Origin: a virus
DNA: 64,000 bases
Strand: one strand, 5' to 3'
Virus record (IMG/VR): IMGVR_UViG_3300031963_000006
Location: 62,001 to 126,000 of that record
Part shown: in pieces, positions 52,245-61,700 of the stretch
Position numbering within the stretch: the first letter of the stretch is position 1
Layout: each line of letters begins with the position of its first letter
Notes under the pieces: model-generated
Seen by the model: only the letters and a program-made list of their open reading frames with translations
Database searches by the model: none
What the model was told of the DNA's origin: nothing
Translations under genes and position numbers: made by a program

Positions 52245-53192
52245 ATGGAAAAGATTTTAGTAGAGAATCCTAATAGGTTTGTAATATTTCCTATCGAACA
52301 TAACGATATATGGGAATATTATAAAATGCACCAAGCCGCGTTTTGGACGGCTGAAGAGGTTGATTTATCAGGTGATATTCGTGATTGGGAAAACCTTTCA
52401 GAAAATGAACAATACTTTGTTAAAAATGTACTGTCATTCTTTGCAGCATCCGATGGTATTGTAAATGAAAACTTGGCGGAGAATTTCTATAGAGAAGTAC
52501 AATACCCTGAAGCAAAATTCTTTTACGGATTTCAACTTGCAATGGAAAACATTCACAGTCTAATGTACTCACTCTTGATTGATACATATGTGTCAAATCC
52601 AAAAGAAAAAGATGAATGTTTTCATGCGATTGACAGACTTCCAGCGGTTCAAAAGAAAGCAAAATGGGCTCTTGATTGGATTACAAACGCATCATTCCAA
52701 GAAAGACTTGTGGCTTTTGCGGCCGTAGAAGGAATTTTCTTTTCAGGTTCATTCTGTTCAATATTTTGGTTGAAATCAAGAGGACTTATGCAAGGTTTAT
52801 GTAATGCAAATTCGCTCATCTTTAAAGATGAAAATCTTCACTGTGACTTTGCAATTCACCTCTTGAATAATCACTGTGAAAACAAACCAAGTGAAAAGAG
52901 AATTAAAGAGATTTTGTTGTCAGCTCTTGAGATTGAAAAAGAATTTATTACCGAATCACTTCCAGTTTCACTTATCGGAATGAACTCAAATCTTATGAAA
53001 CAATATCTTGAGTTTGTTGTTGATGGTCTACTTGTTAAAATGGGATGTAAGAAACAATTTAATGTTGAACAACCATTTAAATTTATGGAACAAATCGCAG
53101 TTGAAACAAAAGGTAACTTCTTTGAATCAAGAACTGTTGAGTACCAAAAAGCAAAGTTGAACGAAACATTGTCCTTTACGGACGACTTTTAA
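52245..53192 (+). CDS. nrdB: Class Ia ribonucleotide reductase small subunit (NrdB)
   Basis: This 315-residue di-iron protein has its ligands visible: D70 in [13 protein letters not shown]101 and H104 in [14 protein letters not shown]162 in [12 protein letters not shown], and E196 and H199 in [10 protein letters not shown]. The radical Tyr is Y108. The wording [10 protein letters not shown] and LLIDTY is of the type shared by Bacteroidota, eukaryotic and poxvirus R2 proteins rather than E. coli NrdB. It ends in SFTDDF, a short acidic tail that docks to NrdA. nrdA follows 19 bases later. Confidence 0.95.
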   Translation: MEKILVENPNRFVIFPIEHNDIWEYYKMHQAAFWTAEEVDLSGDIRDWENLSENEQYFVKNVLSFFAASDGIVNENLAENFYREVQYPEAKFFYGFQLAMENIHSLMYSLLIDTYVSNPKEKDECFHAIDRLPAVQKKAKWALDWITNASFQERLVAFAAVEGIFFSGSFCSIFWLKSRGLMQGLCNANSLIFKDENLHCDFAIHLLNNHCENKPSEKRIKEILLSALEIEKEFITESLPVSLIGMNSNLMKQYLEFVVDGLLVKMGCKKQFNVEQPFKFMEQIAVETKGNFFESRTVEYQKAKLNETLSFTDDF

Positions 53193-53211
53193 TTGATTAT
53201 CTTTTAAAACT

Positions 53212-55644
53212 ATGATGTCTTTAAAAATTAAAAAAAGAAGTGGGGAGGACTCGTCCTTTAACCCACAGAAAATATATAACCGAATTAAAAGAGCGGCAAA
53301 AGGTTTGAACGTAAATTCGGACGAAATCTTTATTAAAGTAATCACTTCGGTACCAACCGAAGGTGAGATTATGACCAAAGATTTGGATAAATTAATTTAT
53401 GAAATAGCCGCCGCTTATACTGGTAGTCACCACGATTATTCTAGACTCGCATCGTCTGTTGCAATTTCATCTTATCACAAAGAAACAAACCCAAGTTTCT
53501 CAAACACTATGATGGAACTTTACAAAGAAAGAATTGTTAATGATGAGTTTATCAATATGATTAGCAGTTACGGTCCGTCAAATATTGATGAGGTTATCAA
53601 TCACGACAATGACTATAATTTTGATTACTTTGCTTGGAGGTCATTACAAGAGATGTATCTTTTGAAACTACCAAGTGGTAAGACAATCGAGCGTCCACAA
53701 CATATGTATATGCGTGTTGCAATATGGGTAACTAAATCATTTGAACAAGCGGTCGAATACTATAAGTCACTATCAAGTCAGCTTATTTCACCGGCAACAC
53801 CAATTATGATTAATGCCGGTACAAAAATTCCACAACTCGCCTCTTGTGTTCTTCACTATAATGATGCGGACTCTAGAGAAGGTCTTTTGAACACGATGAA
53901 AGATATTTCAACATATTCATCAGACGCTGCGGGTATTGGTTTATCTATGTCAAATATCCGAAGCAAAGAAAGTAGAATTTCATCATCAGGTGGATTTGCG
54001 GGAGGACTTTTAAAGTATTTAAAAATTGTTAATGAATCACTTCGTTTCTTTAACCAACAAGGACGTAGACCTGGTTCCGCAGCAATTTATTTGGAACCTT
54101 GGCATAAAGATATTTTTGACCTTTTAGATATTAAAAAGAATACGGGAGCTGAAGAATTGAGAGCACGTGATTTGTTTACCGCACTTTGGATTCCTGATAA
54201 CTTTATGAAAGCTGTTAAGAACAATGGTGATTGGTATTTGTTCTGTCCTAACGATATTAAGAAAGCGGGTGTTAAACCCCTCCAAGAATGTTATGGTGAT
54301 GAATATGAAGAAAACTATAACAAAGCAGTTGAATTAGGTCTTGGTAAAAAAGTTAAAGCCCAAGAAATTTGGTCAAAGATTATTGAGTCACAGATTGAAA
54401 CTGGTGTACCATATCTCTGCTCAAAGGATAACGCAAACAAAAAGACAAACCACCAAAACATCGGTGTAATCAAACAGTCAAATCTTTGTAATGAAATTTA
54501 TCAATACACAGATGAAAACACAACTGCGATTTGTACACTATCATCAATGGTATTAAAGAACTTCATTAAAGAAGGAACATTTGACCATCAGTTGTTGTAC
54601 GAGGAAACTCGTAAAGTTGTAAGGGCTCTTAACAAAGTTGTGGATATTAACAACTACTCAACTGAAAAGGGAAACAAGGGTGGTCGTGAACAAAGAGCAA
54701 TTGCCATTGGAACACAGGGTCTTGCTGATGTATTCTATTTGATGGATTATATCTTTACATCTGATGAAGCGAAGAAACTAAATAAAGAAATATTTGAAAC
54801 AATTTATTTTGCGGCAATTACTGAAAGTTGTCGTTTATGTAAGTCAGAAGAATATAAACCATATGATTTCTTTAACGGCTCACCGATGTCAGAAGGAGTG
54901 TTCCAATTTGATATGTGGGGACTCAATGAAGGTGATTTATCAGGAAGATGGGATTGGAAATTACTTAAAGAAGAAGTTAAAGATTATGGTGTTTGCAATT
55001 CTTTATTCACCGCTCAAATGCCTGTTGCGTCATCTGCTAAAATTACAGGCTCATATGAGATGACAGAACCCGCTCACTCGGCAATCTTTAACAGACGTGT
55101 TGTTGGTGGTGAAATTATGATTGTTAACAAATACTTGATTAATGATTTTGAGAAGCTCGGTATTTGGGGAGAAGACCTGAAGAATGAAATTATTCTTAAT
55201 GAAGGTTCAGTTCAGGGGATTAATTTCAATAACTACCTTGACCCTGAGGACAAACAGTACAATAAGAAAGTTAAAAGAATTGAGCACCTTATTCCAAAGT
55301 ATAAAACAATTTGGGAAATCTCACAGAAGGAATTGATTGAAATGGCGGCCGACAGAGCTCCGTTTATTGACCAATCACAGTCGATGAATATCTATATGGG
55401 TAACCCAACTCTATCTAAGATTTCATCATCACACTTCTATGGTTGGGAAAAGGGGCTAAAAACACTTTGTTATTATGTTAGAACAAAGGCAATTTCAACA
55501 GGGGCAAAACACTTGGCGGTTGACATATCAAAAATGTCAAAACCAAATGTTACACCTGAACCACCAAAAGTTGATTATAGTAACATGAATTTACCACCAA
55601 AACCAGCTAATTCTGAGTTTGAATGTTTTGGTTGTTCATCATAA
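53212..55644 (+). CDS. nrdA: Class Ia ribonucleotide reductase large subunit (NrdA)
   Basis: This 810-residue catalytic subunit starts with an ATP-cone (KIKKRSGEDSSFNPQKIYNR). The redox Cys is in IPQLASCVLHY. The active-site radical site is SNLCNEI with N424, C426 and E428, and the partner Cys is in AICTLSSM. The tail CFGC at 805-808 reloads electrons from thioredoxin or glutaredoxin. It makes dNDPs for phage DNA together with NrdB. The usual PTAS phosphate loop reads PVASSAKI here, a mild change. ATG codons at 53212 and 53215 are both possible starts. A terminator closes the operon. Confidence 0.95.
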   Translation: MMSLKIKKRSGEDSSFNPQKIYNRIKRAAKGLNVNSDEIFIKVITSVPTEGEIMTKDLDKLIYEIAAAYTGSHHDYSRLASSVAISSYHKETNPSFSNTMMELYKERIVNDEFINMISSYGPSNIDEVINHDNDYNFDYFAWRSLQEMYLLKLPSGKTIERPQHMYMRVAIWVTKSFEQAVEYYKSLSSQLISPATPIMINAGTKIPQLASCVLHYNDADSREGLLNTMKDISTYSSDAAGIGLSMSNIRSKESRISSSGGFAGGLLKYLKIVNESLRFFNQQGRRPGSAAIYLEPWHKDIFDLLDIKKNTGAEELRARDLFTALWIPDNFMKAVKNNGDWYLFCPNDIKKAGVKPLQECYGDEYEENYNKAVELGLGKKVKAQEIWSKIIESQIETGVPYLCSKDNANKKTNHQNIGVIKQSNLCNEIYQYTDENTTAICTLSSMVLKNFIKEGTFDHQLLYEETRKVVRALNKVVDINNYSTEKGNKGGREQRAIAIGTQGLADVFYLMDYIFTSDEAKKLNKEIFETIYFAAITESCRLCKSEEYKPYDFFNGSPMSEGVFQFDMWGLNEGDLSGRWDWKLLKEEVKDYGVCNSLFTAQMPVASSAKITGSYEMTEPAHSAIFNRRVVGGEIMIVNKYLINDFEKLGIWGEDLKNEIILNEGSVQGINFNNYLDPEDKQYNKKVKRIEHLIPKYKTIWEISQKELIEMAADRAPFIDQSQSMNIYMGNPTLSKISSSHFYGWEKGLKTLCYYVRTKAISTGAKHLAVDISKMSKPNVTPEPPKVDYSNMNLPPKPANSEFECFGCSS

Positions 55645-55647
55645 AAT

Positions 55648-55673
55648 AAATCCCGAGTAATCGGGATTTTTTA
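55648..55673 (+). terminator. Intrinsic terminator after nrdA
   Basis: AAATCCCGA and TCGGGATTT form a perfect 9-bp stem with loop GTAA and continue into a T tract. It ends the replication and nucleotide unit. Confidence 0.9.
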
Positions 55674-55680
55674 TTTAAGA

Positions 55681-55687
55681 TATTTAT
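55681..55687 (+). promoter_or_regulatory. TATTTAT motif 4 bases before a start codon
   Basis: AGATATTTATTAATATGG precedes the ATG at 55692. Apart from one base it is the same as the sequence at 23632-23649. Confidence 0.5.
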
Positions 55688-55691
55688 TAAT

Positions 55692-56315
55692 ATGGCGGTA
55701 TATAATGAAAATATCGAATTATTTAAATGTTTAGTTAGGGTATCACATTTTACAAAAAATCCTAACGATGATAATAAATTCCACAAGGCTTATGCTTTTG
55801 CCATTCAATCAGTTGCTGGAAAAATATTAACATTCCATGTAATGACGGATTATGGAATGATGAGGTCAAGAGTTCCAATTTCTGAAATATTCATGAAAGA
55901 ACCGACTAACGACATACCGTTTCACTTTAAACAATTATGGGATTGTTTTTCTGAAAACGTAACTGTAACAACTTATGATTATTTATATGAAAAAAGGTGT
56001 CAGGTTGTTTTAAGAGATGGGTCAAAAATTTGGGCAACATATCTTATGACGGTTGATTGGTACAGAAATCCATATTCTGATGAACCTTCAGATTATAAGT
56101 GCGGGCACATTTTAATTGGTGATGACGGTTATCTTTTGTGCCAACCCAATAATAGAATTTATTGGAAGGATTCAAATTGGGTTACAAACAAATTCCCAAT
56201 AGAACCAAAAGAGATTAAAGTTGACACTGATTTACCTTCAGTCGAAACTTTATCCGATAGATGGGTTGCAGAAGATGGGGATTGTTATTATTATAATATA
56301 AAATCGACCGAATAA
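55692..56315 (+). CDS. Hypothetical protein (207 aa)
   Basis: This 207-residue soluble protein is rich in aromatic residues and appears mostly beta (KILTFHVMTDYGMMRSRVPI, CQVVLRDGSKIWATYLMTVD). It lies between the nrdA terminator and the baseplate genes gp25 and gp6, and has its own promoter motif. That suggests late expression with the baseplate set. The family is not recognised. Confidence 0.6.
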   Translation: MAVYNENIELFKCLVRVSHFTKNPNDDNKFHKAYAFAIQSVAGKILTFHVMTDYGMMRSRVPISEIFMKEPTNDIPFHFKQLWDCFSENVTVTTYDYLYEKRCQVVLRDGSKIWATYLMTVDWYRNPYSDEPSDYKCGHILIGDDGYLLCQPNNRIYWKDSNWVTNKFPIEPKEIKVDTDLPSVETLSDRWVAEDGDCYYYNIKSTE

Positions 56316-56322
56316 TATTTAT
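56316..56322 (+). promoter_or_regulatory. TATTTAT motif before gp25
   Basis: AATATTTATTATAAAATATA starts inside the stop codon region of the previous gene and ends 17 bases before the ATG at 56340. Confidence 0.45.
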
Positions 56323-56339
56323 TATAAAATATACACACA

Positions 56340-56786
56340 ATGACATACGGTATAAATTTTCCATTCAGAGATTCTTTCAACGGAACTTATTTTGATTTAT
56401 CATCAACCAATGATGAAGAGATAAGAACTGATTTGGTTCATTTATTATTAACAAGAAAAGGAACTAGATACTTTTTACCTGATTTTGGAACAAGATTGTA
56501 TGAATATTTATTCGAACCATTAGATGGTCCTACTTTTTCCGATATCGAAGCTGAGATTAGGGATACTGTGTCAGAATATATACCCGGTATTACAATAACT
56601 AAAATAGATATAAAACCAGCTTCAAGTGATGACGAGGATAAAGGTTCATATGTTAACGACAATGATGAAAGAGTTTTCAGAGTCCCTGGAATTGGTACTT
56701 TGGAACATACTGCTAAAATAAAAATTGATTATAAAATTAATAACGATGTTTTTAATTCTAGCGATTTCGTTATTATTAATATTTAA
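56340..56786 (+). CDS. 25: Baseplate wedge protein gp25
   Basis: This 148-residue member of the gp25/GPW family (T4 gp25 has 132) opens INFPFRDSFNGTYFDLSSTN. Its core is LVHLLLTRKGTRYFLPDFGT followed by RLYEYLFEPLDGPTFSDIEA. 'G-R-..P-FG-.L' is the family signature. With gp6 it forms the conserved inner baseplate ring that triggers sheath contraction. gp6 follows 5 bases later. Confidence 0.93.
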   Translation: MTYGINFPFRDSFNGTYFDLSSTNDEEIRTDLVHLLLTRKGTRYFLPDFGTRLYEYLFEPLDGPTFSDIEAEIRDTVSEYIPGITITKIDIKPASSDDEDKGSYVNDNDERVFRVPGIGTLEHTAKIKIDYKINNDVFNSSDFVIINI

Positions 56787-56791
56787 AAGTT

Positions 56792-58630
56792 ATGGCGAAT
56801 AAAAAAATATCGTATACTACAAGAGATTTTCAGTCGATTAGGACTGAGTTAATAAATTTCACACAAACATATTATCCTGATTTAGTAAGTAACTTTAATG
56901 ATGCTTCGGTTTTTTCTGCTTTATTAGATTTAAACGCGGCGGTTTCAGACAACCTACAGTTCAATATTGACAGAAGTATACAAGAAACAGTACTTCAATA
57001 CGCTCAACAAAGGTCATCAATTTACAATATCGCCCGAACTTATGGATTAAAAATTCCAGGTCAGAGACCATCTGTTGCATTAGTTGACTTTTCGATTACA
57101 GTACCGGCTTTTGGAGATAAGGAAGATTTGAGATATTGTGGTATTTTAAGAAGAGGAGCTCAAGTTAACGGAGGAGGACAAGTTTTTGAAACCGTATACG
57201 ATATTGACTTTTCATCACCAATTAGTGGTGATGGGTTTCCTAATAGATTAAAGATTCCTGTATTTGATTCAAATAACAAGTTAATTAATTATACAATAGT
57301 AAAAAGAGAAACGGTTGTTAATGGAGTTACTAAAGTGTTTAAAAAAGTTGTAACACCAAATGATGTTAAACCATTTTTTGAATTGTTTTTACCTGAAAAA
57401 AATGTACTAGGGGTTACTAGTGTTATACTTAAAGATGGAACTCAATATGCTAACATACCTTCGGCTCAAGAATTTTTAAACAATGACATCAGATGGTATG
57501 AGGTTAAGGCCTTAATTGAGGATAGAGTTTTTGTAGAAGACCCAACTAAAACTTCGGACAGACCAGGTATCAAGGTTGGGAAATATGTGGTAACTAATAA
57601 CAAATTTATAACTGAATATACACCTGAAGGGTTTTTAAAAATGACTTTCGGTGGAGGTAGTCAATCTGCGGACGAACAATTAAGAGAATTCGCTCGAAAT
57701 GGTTACAAATTAGACCTATACAAATACTCGAATAATTTTGCATTAGGTAGTACCTTAAAGGCTAATACGACTATGTTTGTTCAATATAGAATTGGAGGTG
57801 GGTCTACAAGTAATTTAGGGGTGAATGTTATAACACAAATAGGTACGGTTTCATTCTTTGTTAATGGTCCTTCAGAATCTGTAAATAATAATGTTGTAAA
57901 TTCATTAAGATGTATAAATGTTACTGCGGCAATAGGAGGAGCGCCGGCTCCGACCACTGAAGAGGTAAGAAATTATGTTTCATTTAATTTTGCGGCACAA
58001 AACAGGGCTGTTACAGTTAATGACTATGAGTCTATAATAAGAACCATGCCGTCACAATATGGAGCACCGGCAAAAGTGTCAATAACTGAAGAAAATAATA
58101 AGATAAAAATTAAAATGTTATCTTATGATGATTCGGGTAAATTAACTGAGATAATATCAAACACTTTGAAAAGTAATGTTGCTAATTATTTGTCAAACTA
58201 CAGAATGATTAATGATTATATTTCAGTTGAGACGGCAAATGTGATTGATTTATCGTTAACTATAGATGTTGTGTTAGATTCAACTCAAAACCAAGGAGTT
58301 GTAATTTCTTCTATTATAAATTTAGTTTCAGATTATTTTGACCCTGCTAATATGCAGATGGGACAAAATGTTAATGTATCAGAAATACGTAGACTAATCC
58401 AAAGTGAAAATGGGGTATTGTCGATATCTGATATTTTGGTATTTAATAGAATTGGAGGTCAATATTCATCGTCACAAACGTCTCAGAGATACTTAGATTC
58501 GGACACAAAACAGATTGAATTGGTGGATGACACAATATTTGCGGAACCAAATCAAATTTACCAAATTAGATTCCCCGGTAAAGATATTAATATCAGAGTT
58601 AAGAACCTTTCTACGGTTAATTTTTCTTGA
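56792..58630 (+). CDS. 6: Baseplate wedge protein gp6 (baseplate J-like)
   Basis: At 612 residues it is close to T4 gp6 (660). It starts ISYTTRDFQSIRTELINFTQ with NDASVFSALLDLNAAVSDNL, the typical opening in which each wedge protein pairs with its neighbour. It contains FFVNGPSESVNNNVVNSLRC, GGAPAPTTEEVRNYVSFNFA and NRAVTVNDYESIIRTMPSQY, the J-like core. The C-terminal part (VVLDSTQNQGVVISSIINLV, NVSEIRRLIQSENGVLSISD) matches the dimerising end. It forms the iris-like ring around the hub. Confidence 0.93.
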   Translation: MANKKISYTTRDFQSIRTELINFTQTYYPDLVSNFNDASVFSALLDLNAAVSDNLQFNIDRSIQETVLQYAQQRSSIYNIARTYGLKIPGQRPSVALVDFSITVPAFGDKEDLRYCGILRRGAQVNGGGQVFETVYDIDFSSPISGDGFPNRLKIPVFDSNNKLINYTIVKRETVVNGVTKVFKKVVTPNDVKPFFELFLPEKNVLGVTSVILKDGTQYANIPSAQEFLNNDIRWYEVKALIEDRVFVEDPTKTSDRPGIKVGKYVVTNNKFITEYTPEGFLKMTFGGGSQSADEQLREFARNGYKLDLYKYSNNFALGSTLKANTTMFVQYRIGGGSTSNLGVNVITQIGTVSFFVNGPSESVNNNVVNSLRCINVTAAIGGAPAPTTEEVRNYVSFNFAAQNRAVTVNDYESIIRTMPSQYGAPAKVSITEENNKIKIKMLSYDDSGKLTEIISNTLKSNVANYLSNYRMINDYISVETANVIDLSLTIDVVLDSTQNQGVVISSIINLVSDYFDPANMQMGQNVNVSEIRRLIQSENGVLSISDILVFNRIGGQYSSSQTSQRYLDSDTKQIELVDDTIFAEPNQIYQIRFPGKDINIRVKNLSTVNFS

Positions 58631-58635
58631 TAATT

Positions 58636-58690
58636 TATTTATCTAAATAATGGTCTATCTTTTTTTGAAAATAGCAAATAAACTATTTAT
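58636..58690 (+). promoter_or_regulatory. Two TATTTAT motifs before the giant gp7-position gene
   Basis: The cores are at 58636-58642 and 58684-58690, the latter 14 bases before the ATG at 58705. The interval 58631-58704 has no convincing gene. Confidence 0.45.
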
Positions 58691-58704
58691 AAAAAAGGTT
58701 TTTC

Positions 58705-61700
58705 ATGTCGAATTCATACAGAATAAGAACTCAAGTTGGAGTTGATAAAGCGGTTAATGTATTATTAGAACAAGACTTTGAGTCATTAGAGATTTTATCT
58801 CTTAAAATATTACAAAGTCAGATTTATAATAGACAATGTTCTGATTATGGTGTTGTTGTAGGTAGAGTTAGTGCAAATAACGGATTTGGAATACCGAATG
58901 CTAAAGTTTCTATATTCATTCCTTTATCATTAGAGGATGAATCCAATCCAACTATATCTGAATTGTATCCATACAAAACTTTAAATGATTTAAATGAAGA
59001 TGGATATAGGTATAATTTACTACCTTATGAAGTATCTCATGGGGGGCATACGCCAACAGGAACATTTCCATCGAGAGAGGATGTTTTAATAAATCAATCA
59101 TTAATTGAGGTTTTTGACAAATATTATAAATTCACTGCAAAAACAAATGATAGTGGTGACTTTATGATTTTTGGTGTTCCTATAGGGTCTCAAACAGTTC
59201 ATATGGATGTTGATTTGTCGGATATTGGAGAATTTTCTTTGTCTCCTCAAGACTTGGTTAGACTGAACCTTGCGACTGAAGGGCAATTAAACGGTACTAA
59301 ATTTAAGTCTTCGACTAACCTTGGAGAACTTCCTCAAATAAAACAAGCAAATAGAACAATCGAGGTTGTACCATTATGGGGTCAACCTGAAATATGTTAT
59401 TTGGGTATAACTAGAATTGATTTTGACCTTTCACAGGAGTTCGGTATTAAAATAGAACCTGCTGCAATTTTTATGGGGTCAATTTTATCGAATACTGATG
59501 AAAATATTATTAAGAGAAATTGCAAGGCTAACAAAAAAATAGGTAATTTGTGTAGTATGGTTACTGGTCCTGGTAGAATTATATCGATTAGACAAACAAT
59601 TGAATTGGACAACCTTGGAAGACCTTTATTGGAGGAATTCGACTTAGAAAATGGGGGTAATTGTATAGATGAGGAAGGAACATGGTTGATAGATTTACCT
59701 ATGAACTTGGATTATATATACACAAGTGAATCAGGGGAAAGACTAATATCGACAAACAAATCTATAGGGATACCAACAAGGGCTAGATATAGATTTAAAA
59801 TAAGCTGGCAACAACCTCCAACAATAACTGGTAAAATACTAAGAGCCTCCTATTTAGTTCCTAATATTAAAGAGTGGGGATGGACTGGTACCTCTTATCA
59901 GGACCCATTACTTGTAAATTATGAAGATACAGGTAACACAACAGGTGTTATTGAAATACTTGGGGATATTTTTGGAGTTTGTCGAGCGCCTGAAGATTCT
60001 TTTCTTAATCAAGAAACTTATAAGATGGCGGCGGCTTCTTATGCGTTTAGTGTTGATTGGGAAGAATACGGAGCGGGTCCCGACAAAAACCAGATGATTT
60101 TAGAGGCAATAACATGTCAGGACAGATTTTTTGAATTTAGACACAGTAAAGTTTATACCGTATCAAGTTTAATAACTGAGTTCAGAGCCTCCTCAAATAA
60201 TGACTATAGGTATTTGGCAATTAAAGACATTTTGAACAGTGAATGTGAATCAACAACAAATACATTTCCGGCTAATGATGGACAAAAAAATAATGACATT
60301 ATATATTTGTTGTTTTCTATTTTAATGACTCTTATGGTACCAGTGATGTTTGTATTAATGTTACTTTCACACTTTGTTACTCTTATATTTTGTATATTAG
60401 CCTTTATATTAGGGGCACTAAAGGTTGTTATTTGTGGAATTGCTGATTTTTTAAACCTTTTGGGTGACATACCCTTATTGGGTCTTCCATTTCGATTGGC
60501 AGCAATACCTTTTGAGTTTTTATGTAATCCGATTGAAGATGCATATGACAAAATGAAAGAGGAGTGTGGGACCTCAGGTTTACAATTACCTGTTTTTGTT
60601 TACCCTGATTGTAATTTTTGTGAGTGTGCTCCTTTGACCGCTGAGAAAGTACCCGCAGATTTAGGAGATTTGGGGTATCCTGGTTTAAATGAGGCTTTAC
60701 AAGCGGCAGGAGGGACTAGTCTATTACAAGATTTTCATTCTCCAAGTAAATGGGAATGTAGTAGAGTCCCACAACTTTGGTACGACACTAGCGGGAGTGG
60801 GCTTCCTGAAATAGAAACAACACCAATAGCAGGTGAAGATATATCTAATAATATTGGTGCATTACAAACAGGAGGTCCGGCTTTAAGTGGTGTTAAAGTA
60901 CACGCACCAATACAACAAGATATAATAGTAGATGATATTGAAACTGATGCTGGAGGTAGAGGAAATGTCGATGCTTGGAAAATGTTTACAACTAGCATTC
61001 CATTTTTTGAACGGATAAATCTACTTAATACTAAGGCAAAATACTTTATCCCAACTGTAACAAACCCTGGAGGTGGAAGGAATAGAATCAGAGTAAAATT
61101 CGCGTCTGATAATGCCTCCAATACTGGATTTCACGAAGATAATGTTTTAATATTATTTGTAAAACCAAGTCAACTTGGTAATTTTGAATCAGGAAAGATT
61201 TTCTCACCGGTAGAAAAAGATTTTTCACAAGACCTAAATTTAACAAACCCAAGTTTGACCGAAGAAACTCAGTTTGGTAATTTTGCAACAACAGGAACTA
61301 CTTTAGGTACTCCTGTATTAGATTCGAATGGTAATATAACACATTTTGAACGAGATATTGATGTTTACTACGCTAATGCAAGTGGTGCTGGAAACACAGG
61401 ACCCATCAATTATACAATAACCGCATCAACAGGTGACCTCGGAACCAACGAAAATTTCTACAAATTTCCAAGTGATATTGAGTACTTTCAAGTTATAACA
61501 GGATTAACGGTTGCTGATTATCTTCCTTTATCAAATCCTGGTAGTACCTCGGAAACAATTAGAGGTAGAGTATTAGGTAGTTATATGGACATTGTTCATG
61601 ATTTGTGGGATGATGCTCCTGCACCTCTTGGTGATATTAATAATAGTACACAATTATATTATGACCCCGACACAACTGGACCAATTCCAATGGGAGAAGC

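Noticed and set aside
58650-58745. A 31-residue frame starting ATGGTCTATC before the giant gene
   Set aside because: It overlaps the strong start at 58705, has no recognisable features and contains the TATTTAT motif within it.
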